The notes below the pieces were generated by a model, which searched no databases, was not told the origin of the DNA, and saw only the letters and a list, made by a program, of their open reading frames with translations. DNA of 64,000 nucleotides from the NCBI GenBank assembly GCA_004794785.1, contig SJOL01006479.1, forward strand, positions 696,724 to 760,723, in the 5' to 3' direction. This DNA comes from Opisthorchis felineus. Taxonomy: Eukaryota; Platyhelminthes; Trematoda; Opisthorchiida; Opisthorchiidae. Position 1 is the stretch's first letter, and each line of letters begins with the position of its first letter. Below are positions 26,001-35,800 of this stretch, piece after piece. Made by a program: the position numbers and the translations under genes.

Positions 26001-29000
26001 ATAGTTATAGCTTTATCTTCTGAAGATCGGGGTGGTTTCTCAGTTCGCTCACTTTCTCCTGGTGATATGCCATCAACTCTCCGTTTGTTGTTACACAAAA
26101 CGATTGTATGAGCTGGTTTTTACCAGAGAAAACACGAAGTGGACAGAAAAGCTCAACAAGGTCATCAACATTCGAGATTTTCACCGGTGAACAAAACAGT
26201 GGTAGCTAGAACCACTGTACTGCAAATACGCGGTTCGTGCAGCAGCAGCAACAACAACAGTTGCTACTGATGTAACCGAGACAGTCCTTTGAGGCTTGCA
26301 AGATAGATGCCTTAAATACAGACCGAGACCAACTGGTTTCAGGGTGGCTGTCGGTTGCACTGTTATCCTGTTGGAAAGCTTTAAGTGTATTTGCCCCTGG
26401 GTGAAAGGACGTTGTGTCGCTGTTTTTGCCTCTTAGCAAAATGGATTCTGACTGCTACTCGCACCAGGATGCGGTCTGAACCTCCATTGATTCCCGTTTC
26501 AGCCCCCTAGTACGACCGACAATCCTCTTCCGCTAATGCTTCTCGGGGTCGTAACAGAACATATGCTATTTGAGATGCACCTCTACCGTCATTCGTTAGC
26601 CAGTGTCGTTTAGGCTAGTAGCGACTAGGCTGTTTGACGTACCGAAGTTGACAAACCTCTCACCGTTTTTACATCGTTTTCTGAGACTGAACTTACCCAG
26701 GATATGGCGGGTAGAGCCGTGCGATCGACCTGCAAGAGCATTGCAGTCACCTGTGATTAACAGTACATCGCGTCTAGGTACCCTGTCGAACATACTTTAG
26801 GACCTATCGGAAAAACTATGCTTGATGGTGAAATCCGTTGAGGGGGTGGGTGCATACCTATCGATTGCAGTTAAATTCTGTGGGGTACCTTTAAATTGGA
26901 CTGCCCAAATTTTGGGCGAAGTGGGGTTCCGAGGTATAGACGTATTGTGGACATATCTGGCTCAGTAGCCCGATGGCGCTTCCAGGCAGAAAGCCATGTT
27001 GGTACTTCAGTGCTGCTGTTGGGCCTAAATTGACAAACTACGGCTCAAAATCAGTGGATGGAACAAAGGACATTGATAAAAGAGCAGACGGCCAACTAAA
27101 CTGTTGTTGAAAATATTCCGAAAACCGATCAAGACTCTGGTCCCTATCATATATTAGGTTTCTAATATTACCTATGATTAACCTACTCACAGGAGGCTTA
27201 ATTCCTGTTGTATGAATCAGCTGAAACCGCTTACGTGCATTTCCAAGCACGCCGGTCTTTTCCATTTCTTGAACTTTTCAGTTCCATCACTCCTTAATGT
27301 CCACACACAGACTGTTTGTGAGCTGTCGTCTAATCGATTACCTAGCCGAGTTGTACTTTGAGCCTGAGGGAATAGAGCGCCTCGCGTCAATGAGAGACCC
27401 GGTGATTTCCGTGCACGCGCTCGAAATGCCACAGCCAGATGTTCCGGCGCCACGTATAGCTGTGGTTGTCTCACTCAATTTGCCGTCACTCTCCACCATA
27501 TAGACCGCCCGTAATGCAGTGCTTAGCAAGCTTTGGTACATCTTTTTGAATTATGGCTCGGAAGACTTTTCTACTGCTAAGTGGGGAACTCTGTCCTTGA
27601 TTTTAATGGGGAAATTTGGCGGAAATCTGGATGAGATCGTGGCATTGCTTGATCGTGATCAGGTTGTGTATCCCAGAGCGAACAGAAGTCAAGGACTGAA
27701 CTGATGACTGAGCTGATGACAGTGTGGTCAGTTTGATCCCAAGGTTGCTCAGCAGTTAACCTTCACGGTGCTCACTGCGTCTTATCTCACTGCCGTTAAG
27801 AAACAACTGCTGATCAGTACAAAGCTGAGAAAGATGCCATATGTTTGAGCTGAAATATGATATTATGACTATCCGAACTGTTTGCGTTGGAAAAGTGGAT
27901 GGTTAGTTCTCGATTGGTGTCTCTCGATGAATCGGGACTACATTTGTTCCGCAAATGAACACGACAAACAAAGAGCGTCCATTATTTCCACCAGCGTGAG
28001 TTTATATGCAGGTGTAAATTCGGGCAGGACATAGTCGGGTGTTTACAGGTATCTAATAGAGTAATGAAGTCTCAGTTCGCTAAATCAGAGCTATACCGAC
28101 ACTGGTACAACCCGCTGCATCAACTACAGAATCACTCGAAGTTCCTAGTCTGTAGTGTCTAGCTGGATAGGGTGCACTAAGCTGAACAGCTGTACTTGGA
28201 TCTTGTATTCGAGTTTTCCAGATGGAATAGGTTTCGGTCGACACTACCTAAAGTAGGCCCAAGAGTAGGTTGTTGGCCAATCCGCTCAGGAGTTCGCAGT
28301 TCAGCGGTTGTAAGTGAACCAGGGGAATGGGACCTGATTAAGGGACACGGGGTACTTTATATGTGAGCGGTGGTGCACGATAGATGGATTTCCTGGATGT
28401 CTTCGAAGCTCCGGAAATTGAAGGAAGTGAATTAAAGCCCTTGTCGGTTTTCAGGTGTGTCCAGAACTGAGTGTGTCATATTCGGGACTTTGCACTCGAG
28501 AAAAGTCTGCCAGATTTACATGGGAAGACATCTAGTTTCCAAAAAAAGTTGAAGGGAAACGTTGAAAGTATTGCATCCCTGAATAGATCTCGTGGAATCC
28601 TGATAGCACCGACGTACTTGAAGGAACTTTTGTTAAAATAGGTAATTTTAAGTCAAAGCTTTGATTAACGTCTGCTTTTCTGCTATAGTCACCGTACAAG
28701 TTGTACACGATTTTTACAGCTGATGAAGAGAAATCAAAACGAGGAACACCGTGGATGCTCCATAATATTTTGATAAGGCGGGTTTAGGTTGCTTTAGCTG
28801 ATTCTCATTATTTCTGCAGTGAGTAAAGCTCAAACCAATCATCGTCTTCACCGAAATTCGGGCCTCTCTGGAACGGTCTTGTAAATTAAAACTTTTATTC
28901 ATTTCTGTTTACCACGTGACGGTCTCGACTAGGCAGCAGACTTTAGGTGCATACCTCAGAGAACGGAACAGATTATAAGGTGGAGGGGTCATTTTGGAGC

Positions 29001-32000
29001 TGTTTTTTTTCATGCCACTGTCAAGTAACTCTTCACCAAGAAAAGTAAATACCAGAAGGAAACTACTCACAAGGTTGCTGAAAACTCTTCGACAGCCCAC
29101 GACCGGTTTCGCCCTTCTTGGGGCTCATCAGGTAGGCGCAGTCCCCGAGTTTCCGTCAACCTTATGTTCTACTTGAACCCAAATTGGACTGATTTCGACA
29201 AATACACTCATTTGCAAATCAATTTGGTTTTCACATTCAGTCGAAGAACATCATAAACGAGAGACTCACTTGAGTCTCCCGTGAAAACCAAATTGATTTG
29301 CAAATAAATACCAGAAGCTTTCGAGGTTCATATTAAAAATTCCTGTTCCATTTACGACCATTGTTCGTAGAACTGGCGTTCAATGTGGTGGTGGCGATCG
29401 GCGTTTTGTTTTTTGTTCCACTGTTACTAGTTAACAGACGGAACGCACATGATCGGAATTTATTTCGTTCATACAAGCACTTGGTTAGGCATGGTGGGAT
29501 GCGTGTTCAAATTTGCGCAGGGTTCTGTTCATTTGCCGAAAGGACGATGAAGCTACTTATTTGCAACTAGCGACTATGATCACACAGGTAATTATTTTTA
29601 TCGATCATTGATTGAAATTTTACCAGTTTTCTGAATTTTTTGCTCATCTGCTGCATACCGGCTGTCTGATTGCATCCATGTTGGTCTTCCCGCATCCTTA
29701 TACAGCGTACACAACTCGCGTTGGTTCGGGACCTTTCCCCACAGAACTAAAAGATGGCATTGGCTCACGGTTGCAAGAACTCGGAAAGGAATGGGGCGTC
29801 ACGACGAAGCGGCGTCGGCGTGTGGGTTGGCTTGACACAGTGATTGTTCGATATGCTCACATGATCAACAATTTTTCAGCCCTCGCGCTGACAAAACTGG
29901 ATATATTGGACGGTTTGGAAGAGGTATGTGTGTTCCTCGTTCTTCACAGTCGGTTTCATCGCGCGTGAATAACCCTTCGTTGAATACTCTCATTTGTATA
30001 CGAATTTGGTTCTGACGGGAGACTCACCTGAATCAAGCTGAATCTCTTGCTTATGATGGTGCTCTTCAACTGAGTGTGCTGCACGAGGCCACCTCATGTT
30101 TCAGTTGGCACTATATTCGAGATATCACAGTGTATTGTCCGGACGTAACACACTACTCATAATGTTGTTGAAGACTCTTCGACACTTAAGAACGAATTTG
30201 TCCTTCTTGAGACAAGTGCATTTCGCGAATTGCGTTGAATTTGGGTTTAGGTAGAACACAGGGTTGGCGGAAACTCATGGGCTTTGCCTGCTTGATGAGT
30301 CCGAAGTGGAAGGACGAAACCGGTCGTGGGCTGTCGAGGAGTTTTCAGTGACCCTGTGAGTAGTGTGTTACGTCTAGCCCTTCGTTGCCTTTGTAGGGCT
30401 AGTTCAAATGCGTGTTGGTTTTTCATGCAACTGACTCACTGACTGCGCTTTCGAGTGGCCTGAGTGATTTCACCAAGGCAGTCAGTAGTTGTCACCAACG
30501 ACAGCAGATCCAATTATAAACACAAGACTTACTGTTTGCCACCATGTTAACTCATTTGAGCAAAGATGTGCGATGAAAAGTAGAGAGATAGACACAGAAT
30601 GAGGACGTAACTCTATCTGAGGCATCTGCACACTCTAAACATTCGGGTATTCTGGATAAAAGCTGACTTAGTGATTTGGGGTGAAATCTTTATTTTCTCC
30701 AGGTAGTCAGACAGGGCCACGTGGACCCCATCATGGGTAGTTTATCGTACAAATAGCAGAGCACTCCATTCTGTCAAGTCATACTTTGCACCCCTTTTGT
30801 TTTTTGCCATTCTGAATCTGGCGCGGAAAACGACGCTTCTCAGAGCAGGCGTTCATAAAATAGTCATGATCAAAGTGTCGTCTCATCTTTCTGTTGGTGA
30901 AACATTGAGATCGAACCTGTTCGGATAAACGGGGATTTCATACGCCTACCTCTATCGTAGTGTTCTGCTTGAGCTTGCCTAAGGGTAGTAAAGTGTTGTT
31001 TCAGGATTTTTGAGGGGGACGTCGGAATGAGGCTTGTGTTTAGGCTTCTCTAACCCGATATTCATCCGATGCGCGCGACTGGGCACCAATGGCAACTATA
31101 GCTAACTTGTTTGAAAATGAAAACGGTGTTGTCTATCTGTTCTAGGCTGATAAGTATCCCGTCACTAAGGCCTTGTACATTGGTTTTCCATGCAATCCGG
31201 CTTCTCTTTTCTATACCAGCCACAAAATTGGACGGATGCGAAGAAATTGAGAGCCCCTCTCCACTCGGAAAATCACCGCCTACACAAGGCTTCTCAAGAG
31301 CTTCCAATGCACGCTTCCCCCTCTTCATATTGCTGGATTGGTTTTATTTGTTACAGCCCATGCGTCACCTCGTTATGAGTCTGAATATTTGAGAATTGCC
31401 AGATAATTGACTTTATCTTTTCGCGATCCTCGCGGGGATCTCTTAGTTAGCAAGCCCTGAGCCTTGAGTTGTACAGGTGATAATTAAAAAACGGATGAAG
31501 CTTGCGGGTTAAGTTAATTAGAAGCTGGAGAACAATCAGTGGACTTATCCACTAGTTGTTTACCAGTCACTTCTGAGGTAGTGACCCGTTGGTTGGTTTC
31601 GAGATTCTTTCAAATGATTGATAGAAGAGCTGTTCGATTTCGTTTTATAGAGAGCCCGTAACCTTTTATAAATCTTTGGTGAGCCTGATTGCACTGGAAT
31701 ATCGTGAACAAAGGAGTAAATTATATGTGATCCTGAAGTCAAAGAACACCGTAAGTGGAACCTTCAAGAATTGATAGCTTCTGAAGAAATGACCTAATAA
31801 GCCGCTCTGACTGGAAAATCCATCCCGCTGAGTACATACACACTTGGGCTTGGTTGGCTGTTTTCGGATCCGTGCTTCAGGTTCAGCATTTTGAAGAAGT
31901 TTCTCCTCGTCGACAAAGACTATTTAACCAGCTTTGTGAAACTGTGGTCCGCGCAAGGGAAGCTTTAATTTGAAGATAAAATTCTAAGGGGAAGACTGTG

Positions 32001-33412
32001 GAGTCTAGTGTCAGTCGGTCACCTTCAATTATCCAGTCTGACCACGAGTAATGAGCTAACACCTTCGCGCTTGACGTATTCACTGTGAGCGTCATCCGAG
32101 TTTTCTCGAATAGCTTCCTCTAACGGCGGTGAAACTAATAACTAGACAGTCACTAAGGCCGTCCATCATTGAACAGAGCAAATAGGAGCTTATCACACTG
32201 GTAGCGCTTTAAGCACATCTATGGAAGTCTGAATGCAAGCAGGCTATTACTGGTTCGTGACTGTACACAAATTTATGCTGTGTTTTTTGAAAACGAAGAA
32301 TAGTGGTTGGTTTAACAGTTTAACAGTTAGCAGAGACAAATGTCACAAACCGGCAGACCAAGTCCCGAAAGAATATACGAGGTAAAAGTGTTTGCCTGTG
32401 AGGAGGATAGAGAATGGATGCTCTATTTATTGTGGCTGATATTTGAGAACACCAATCTCATGACGAATCGTTCTGCTAGGTAAATGAGTTGAGGACTTGC
32501 ATTCCTCCAGGGGCGGTAGCCTGCCTCCGTATTTCAGCTTGGGCTTGAGTATTGGAACAACGATACTTTTTTCAAGGCGGTTAGCAGTAAGTTACGGCAG
32601 TCCAATTGCCGAGAGTTCAACCTGCAAACTGAAGGATCATGAGGGACTGTTCATGATTGCTTAGGGTAGAACTGATGCGAAGTCTTTCGTTGTCTTTTTC
32701 AAACAGAAACAAAACAGAAATATAAAAGTGATTCCGATGGACTGATTGAGATGGTTCACTTTCACAACTAGTGGCCACCACAAATTCGTTCTGCTTTGTA
32801 GATGGCAGTCACGTACTAAGTAAGCCGAATGTTCACTAAGGATTGATACGACCAAGGAATTTATCTCAAGAATTTGTGGAACTGGATACAAGCAGATGCC
32901 ACCCTCAATTTTCCGAAAGAAATTAAAACAATTGGTTTGATGTAAAATGACAATCAGTGCCCCGTAAGCTGTGGTTTTTGCTTTATGTAGTTCATGGTCT
33001 AGGCGAAGCTGCAATCGCCGCATTTTCGTTTGCTGTCTTTATGTCTCACGTACCAAAATCAATATGACTTTTTCAAGTGACTACTAATTACGTAGCCTGG
33101 GGCAGACTTTGATTGTGTCGACATTATTCCAAATGTTTCCTGTAGGTACTTATCGGTCGTGCTTATATAGACACTGAAACCGGTCAAGAGTTGGCTGTTC
33201 CTCCTGCAGACTCCAGCATCCTAGAACGCGTAAATGTGGTCTATGACGTCTTGCCTGGCTGGAGTGAGAGTACCTGTGGCTGCACTTCATTGGATCAACT
33301 CCCGGAAGCTGCAAGACAATATGTCTTGGCAGTTGAGCGTCTTTGCGGCATCCCTATTCGCTGGATTGGTACGGGTGCCTCCCGTAATGCAATTATTGTA
33401 CGGGATGTGTAA
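16280..33412 (+). CDS. ADSS: Adenylosuccinate synthetase, complete spliced gene (8 exons, 439 aa)
   Basis: This enzyme joins IMP and aspartate using GTP, the first committed step from IMP to AMP, in the cytosol. Exons by splice consensus and frame: 16280-16310, 16350-16472, 16509-16633, 16668-16778, 16820-17023, 23197-23437, 29706-29923, 33146-33412 (1320 nt with TAA). All introns are GT-AG. Visible family motifs: QWGDEGKGK at residues 22-30 (catalytic Asp25), NNAGHT with His53, [13 protein letters not shown] near 140-151, [12 protein letters not shown] at 242-253, RRRRVGWLD at 314-322 and LTKLDILD at 340-347 (GTP guanine recognition). The length matches the usual 430-456 aa. The ATG is the only in-frame one after the stop at 16178, and it sits 31 nt before a perfect GTGAGT donor whose phase fits exon 2. 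Flukes depend on purine salvage, so this step matters to them (established knowledge). No AATAAA is obvious within 400 bp downstream. Confidence 0.96.
16311..16819 (+). other. ADSS: Four ADSS micro-introns (39, 36, 34 and 41 bp)
   Basis: Intron 1 is 16311-16349, intron 2 is 16473-16508, intron 3 is 16634-16667 and intron 4 is 16779-16819. All have GT...AG ends with short pyrimidine tracts. Each is inferred because removal restores the conserved ADSS sequence exactly. Introns this small are near the minimum workable for spliceosomes. Short 5' introns followed by large 3' introns are a known feature of schistosome genes. Intron 2 is a multiple of three without a stop. (The family table counts these as introns 1-4; the 6.2-kb intron below is therefore the fifth in strict order, called intron '4-large' here only for its position after exon 5.). 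Confidence 0.9.
18080..18262 (+). repeat. tRNA-derived SINE, copy 1
   Basis: An A-box-like 'gattagagcgcg' near 18093 and a B box 'ggttcgaactc' at 18130 define a tRNA-like head with internal Pol III promoter. The tRNA-unrelated body follows: 'ggcttgggcaacctggcagt', 'tcccagccctcgtgcttcc', 'ttcgggtggcatggcagcta' and 'ggcaccgaaagggtgcc'. The head is not a real tRNA because the arms do not close. The frames across it read KVRGSNSTS on one strand and FEPRTFR on the other, peptides I recall as common spurious predictions in opisthorchiid genomes. It sits inside an ADSS intron. Confidence 0.85.
21345..21462 (-). repeat. tRNA-derived SINE, copy 3 (old, reverse)
   Basis: Read on the minus strand it gives 'gagcgcttaaggcactaacc', then a decayed B box 'ggctggagccc' (21413-21423), then 'tcaagcctgggaaacctgtc' and 'tctcagcccttctgc'. 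These align in order with the forward copies at 18080 and 36285 but at lower identity, so it is an older insertion. It lies in the same ADSS intron as copy 1, in the opposite orientation. Confidence 0.65.
23197..23437 (+). CDS. ADSS: ADSS exon 6
   Basis: Encodes residues 199-278 from [13 protein letters not shown] to GVLK, including ILVEGAQ and [17 protein letters not shown], the most conserved IMP-binding region of the family. The acceptor is CTGTAG at 23191-23196 after a T/C-rich tract. The donor is AAAG/GTGGGT at 23437/23438. The exon ends in phase 1 and its last G combines with CG of exon 7 to give Ala279. Confidence 0.95.
26400..27000 (-). mobile_element. LINE (RTE/CR1-like) endonuclease block, degenerate
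   Basis: On the minus strand, the frame around 26793-26596 reads [21 protein letters not shown], the APE-type endonuclease core (usually V.GDFNA in the family), preceded by CNRYAPT (YAPT motif) and followed by KNGERFVNF and [16 protein letters not shown] (the terminal 'DHALVR' motif, Asp kept, His lost). Stops interrupt it, for example before SMFDRVP. It resembles the endonuclease related to craniofacial development protein 2. Clade assignment is from memory. Confidence 0.75.
27038..27650 (-). mobile_element. LINE linker block between endonuclease and RT, degenerate
   Basis: On the minus strand it reads AGTSGCG then [44 protein letters not shown] and [13 protein letters not shown]. This is the linker region seen in order in the LINE copy at 37671-37960 (LLEARRQIP, EMEEVKIARNVCRLFHLI, QYFEQQFSQ). 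In a full element this block follows the endonuclease, but here it lies upstream of the endonuclease block on the same strand. Several stops make it non-functional. Confidence 0.75.
29046..29317 (-). mobile_element. Family B hammerhead retroposon insertion, copy 1, with 13-bp target-site duplication
   Basis: A 246-bp insert (29059-29304) is flanked by perfect 13-bp direct repeats 'taaataccagaag' at 29046-29058 and 29305-29317. On the minus strand it opens with a perfect 24-bp inverted repeat (29281-29304 with 29211-29234, 46-bp spacer), then the 'ggttgacggaaactcgggga' region, the hammerhead (29136-29096) and the 3' end '...gtgagtagtttc'. The fixed 3' end and inverted 5' structure match how Penelope-like pseudo-LTR fragments insert. 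It lies antisense in an ADSS intron. No transposase or RT frame is present. Confidence 0.85.
29096..29136 (-). ncRNA. Type I hammerhead ribozyme, apparently intact
   Basis: On the minus strand: stem I 5' strand CCUAC (29136-29132), core CUGAUGA (29131-29125), stem II GCCC-CAAGAA-GGGC (29124-29111), GAAA (29110-29107), CCGG, then U-C of the GUC cleavage triplet ending at 29101, and stem I 3' strand GUGGG (29100-29096). All invariant core bases (C3, U4, G5, A6, G8, A9, G12-A14, A15.1, U16.1, C17) are present and both stems pair, with one G-U in stem I. Stem III can only be ACC/GGU with no loop, so cleavage would need a dimer, as known for short-stem-III hammerheads of Penelope-like elements. 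Confidence 0.87.
29706..29923 (+). CDS. ADSS: ADSS exon 7
   Basis: Encodes residues 279-351: [14 protein letters not shown], the arginine-rich [13 protein letters not shown] loop that contacts IMP and aspartate in the family, and [15 protein letters not shown]. The acceptor is TATACAG/CG at 29705/29706, and the donor is GAG/GTATGT at 29923/29924. Confidence 0.95.
29971..30387 (+). mobile_element. Family B hammerhead retroposon insertion, copy 2, with target-site duplication
   Basis: A 391-bp insert (29984-30374) is flanked by 13-bp direct repeats 'taacccttcgttg' (29971-29983) and 'tagcccttcgttg' (30375-30387), 12 of 13 matching. The left part (29984-30240) is an inverted partial unit with a decayed core. 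The right part (30241-30374) is in sense orientation, carries a hammerhead-like core and ends '...gagtagtgtgttacgtc'. This is the same arrangement as copy 1: inverted 5' segment, fixed 3' end. It lies in the sense strand of the last ADSS intron. Confidence 0.82.
30287..30330 (+). ncRNA. Hammerhead ribozyme with C3-to-U core change
   Basis: Stem I CCUGC (30287-30291) pairs with GUGGG (30326-30330) with two G-U wobbles. The core reads UUGAUGA (30292-30298). Stem II is GUCC/GGAC (30299-30302 with 30312-30315) around a 9-nt loop, then GAAA (30316-30319), CCG and the GUC triplet ending at 30325. Stem II shows a different but still paired sequence from the other copies, so pairing has been kept by compensating changes. 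U at position 3 should weaken or abolish cleavage because C3 pairs with G8. Confidence 0.75.
33146..33412 (+). CDS. ADSS: ADSS exon 8 (terminal exon)
   Basis: Encodes residues 352-439 and the TAA stop. It contains the family C-terminal block LPGWSEST near 386-393, the LPEAARQYV segment and the closing [16 protein letters not shown]. The acceptor is TTTCCTGTAG at 33136-33145. The exon begins in phase 0, consistent with exon 7. Confidence 0.94.
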   Translation, partial: VLIGRAYIDTETGQELAVPPADSSILERVNVVYDVLPGWSESTCGCTSLDQLPEAARQYVLAVERLCGIPIRWIGTGASRNAIIVRDV

Positions 33413-35340
33413 TGGTACCCACCCCTTCTGAACACGTATCGCCCACTTTTGGACTCTGGTCAACCCCTTTTTCGGCTAGCTAGTAGCCATTTTGTACTTC
33501 TGCCTTCTAATATTTCCATTGCTCCAACTCTGACCCCTTCGAGTTTAGAAGAGAGGATTTTCAACATTCAGATCGTGCCAGTGTTCTTGTTTTACAAACT
33601 TTGACCTATAAACTCTTTTTCCCACAGTTTTCCAAGATTTTATCAATTGTGGAATCAGAGTATTGTTTGGAGCTGTCGTAAAATGGAATTCGGTACTGTG
33701 GGAAACTGGGTTTGCACACAAAAAAGCAAGCTGTTTGCATCACTCAGACCAGTTATTCTCAGCGTGAAGAGTCATCACCAGGAAAAAAACAAAAGTGCAT
33801 CGAGGGGAATAGAATCATAAACCCAAGACCTTATGATACCTGGTTCTAGGTCAGTCTCTTCATTTAGCTGAAGCCTACCAAACCCAGGATTGCCAGTTTT
33901 CATGTAAAGTTTCCATACTGATAATGTCCTGTGTTCACCTGGGCTTATGGGTCGCACATCTATGCAGGTCCGATTCGTTCACAGATCTAGATGTGTGAAA
34001 ACTCCGGATGTACAGTTACTTTAAAATCGGCCAATGCACCGGTCCGTTTTTCCCTTTCCTGGTCACAGTAATTCTCCAAGCGGTTTCGACATTTCAGCGC
34101 CATGTGTACCAGTGACGTTGCCTCACGGTTGAAGCAATCAGTAACATGAAAGGCGTACCCATTTTCTTCGTTGGCAGCATGTGGATTAATATGTACGGAT
34201 AAGACCGCCGTTGCAAGATAGGTTGAAGCTGACCAAATGGACGGCATGCACAATTCTGAGGATCATATGGTGACAGCTTTTTAGAATGAATAGGGACAGA
34301 ATCTTGGTTCCCCTCTCCTGCGCTTATAAGTGGAAACTCTGTTTCCAACTCTCGATGCACGTACCAATTCTTCCCAGGATGCGGCTCAAATGCCCGTGTT
34401 GAAGCACTGTGTTGCGCTCATGGTGGTCTATCCTTTCGAATTCGAGACTTGACTTGCTAGAACTACCTGGTTGTTCATTCGCGCGTGAGAAAACATATTT
34501 ACCACTGTCGTAGGGTGATTACGCAAGGAATTTGTATCTGGTATATCGAGAGGTCTTCAGGGTATTATCAGAAACATAACCGGGTTCTGTAGGCAAATTC
34601 TTCAGTTGCTTCTTGCATCTGTCTGACCGCACATAGCTTATTGATGAACTATCCAAGAACCCGGGTTTTTCTCGTGCCCCTAAATGACGAAAAGTGAGAT
34701 TTCATTTTTCACTCATTCGTTGCAATCCCAGACAGAATTTAGCGCCCACGCTGCTGTGGTATGGTCGTCAGATGTAGTAGCGTGCAATTACAGGCCTTTT
34801 TAGTGATAATGCCGAATATCCAGATAACTATTCACTTCTACACAGAACTGCAAGATGGTGTCAGCATCCATATACCGGCATCGTTAGTGAGCTTAATGTT
34901 CCAAGGACCTCAAATACAAACTCGTATTAATAGGGGAAATCATAGAATGCAGAACATTTTCAGAGAGCGTCTTGTCCTCAACTGTAATGCTACGGAGACT
35001 TTCTTCTTTCGTTCTGGAGAAAATATGAAGTAAGGTGATGAACACTGCTACATTCGACCATCGCGCATTGGCTTCTCATTGTCGACCTACCAATAACATG
35101 CGAATTGTTCACAAAGGCTATAAAGTGGTTAACAGTCCAGACAGCGGATGACAAAGGCTAGACAAAAGGTCAAAGTGATGCTTGACTTCCGTCCGCCATG
35201 TCCCCCACTGTCTAACATCCACAAAGCGTTTCTGTGAGCACGGGCTCGGCTTTGTCTATCGGTTTTAACAACCCCTGCGGAATTTCACACGCTTGAATCT
35301 GCTGGCGAAGTGGGATGTGACTTACTGACCAGGTGTATGT
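33413..35340. other. Downstream flank of ADSS, no feature seen
   Basis: The ADSS 3' UTR must lie at the start, but no canonical AATAAA is visible in the first 400 bp. Overlapping frames at 33987-34360 (minus) and 34761-35033 (plus) match nothing I recognise. Confidence 0.5.
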
Positions 35341-35342
35341 GG

Positions 35343-35545
35343 TTGCAGAATTCACATTCACGTGGCTCTCGTTTGAACCGCCATCTTTCTGTCTTGGCGC
35401 AATTATTCCGGCGAGGCAGCGGACCAGGGTTTCGTTCTTATTAGAACTCATCAAGTAGTGCATATCCTTGGCCGTGCCAGGGTTTGAACCCCGGACATCT
35501 TAAATTCGAGACGAGCGTGTTACGTGATTTATCACGTCTGAACAG
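35343..35545 (-). repeat. Family C repeat: tRNA-like head followed by hammerhead-like core
   Basis: On the minus strand, 'gtaacacgctcgtctcgaat' and a T-arm with 'ggggttcaaaccc' (35479-35491) form a tRNA-like head whose T-stem pairs over five positions. Then 'ggcacggcc', and about 20 bp later a hammerhead-like core (35460-35420). The body continues with 'gccggaataattgcg' and 'ttcaaacgagagccacgtga'. The last two blocks recur in the same order on the + strand near 35730-35795, which shows this is a dispersed family. It looks SINE-like (Pol III head). Confidence 0.55.
35420..35460 (-). ncRNA. Hammerhead-like motif in family C
   Basis: On the minus strand: UUGAUGA (35454-35448), perfect stem II GUUC-UAAUAA-GAAC (35447-35434), GAAA (35433-35430), then ACC-CU-GGU as stem III and a GUC triplet ending at 35422. 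Core position 3 is U rather than C, and the flanks do not form a convincing stem I. The motif order is right but this copy is probably inactive. Confidence 0.5.
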
Positions 35546-35724
35546 GTGAACATGTTTATGCCTGCGCGATGTGGTTGTTCCGTTCGAACGACGGCCCAGT
35601 AACTGTCCAGGTTTTACCGATCAATTGACCCATTTCTGAAGACTTCCCAGTCAGTCACCACCACGGACGCTTGCAACCTGCCGGATAAATTTGATTAGTT
35701 GTAGGTGGTTGCTGAATTTGTGTG

Positions 35725-35800
35725 GATTCACCGGAATAATTGCGTCAGGGCGGGAGAAGGACTGCTCAAACGAGAGTGAAGTGAATGTAAAGTATTGGTG
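35725..35800 (+). repeat. Family C repeat body fragment
   Basis: Contains 'accggaataattgcgtcagg' and 'ctcaaacgagagtgaagtga', matching the body of the reverse family C copy 300 bp to the left. The tRNA-like head and ribozyme-like core are not present. With the first copy it forms a short inverted pair. Confidence 0.5.

Larger units (their letters stand above)
23438..29705 (+). other. ADSS: ADSS large intron between exons 6 and 7 (6268 bp)
   Basis: Donor GTGGGT at 23438, acceptor TTATACAG ending at 29705. It holds two reverse-strand LINE blocks (about 26400-27650) and a family B hammerhead insertion with target-site duplications (29046-29317). The stretches 23438-26400 and 27700-28900 show nothing I can name; open frames there are short and overlap on both strands. 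Confidence 0.9.
29924..33145 (+). other. ADSS: ADSS large intron between exons 7 and 8 (3222 bp)
   Basis: Donor GTATGT at 29924, acceptor CCTGTAG ending at 33145. A family B insertion (29984-30374) lies only 60 bp inside the donor. An 8-bp stem hairpin (30374-30381 with 30395-30402) follows it. The rest, 30400-33100, has overlapping short frames (for example 31062-31328 and 32661-33023 minus) that match no family I recognise. Confidence 0.9.

Noticed and set aside
27217..27541. Stand-alone genes in overlapping frames
   Set aside because: They are frames of the LINE linker block on the minus strand and its complement.
35465..35545. tRNA gene on the minus strand
   Set aside because: The T-arm is good, but the acceptor stem does not pair with the expected 5' strand and the D-arm is decayed; it is part of a repeat.
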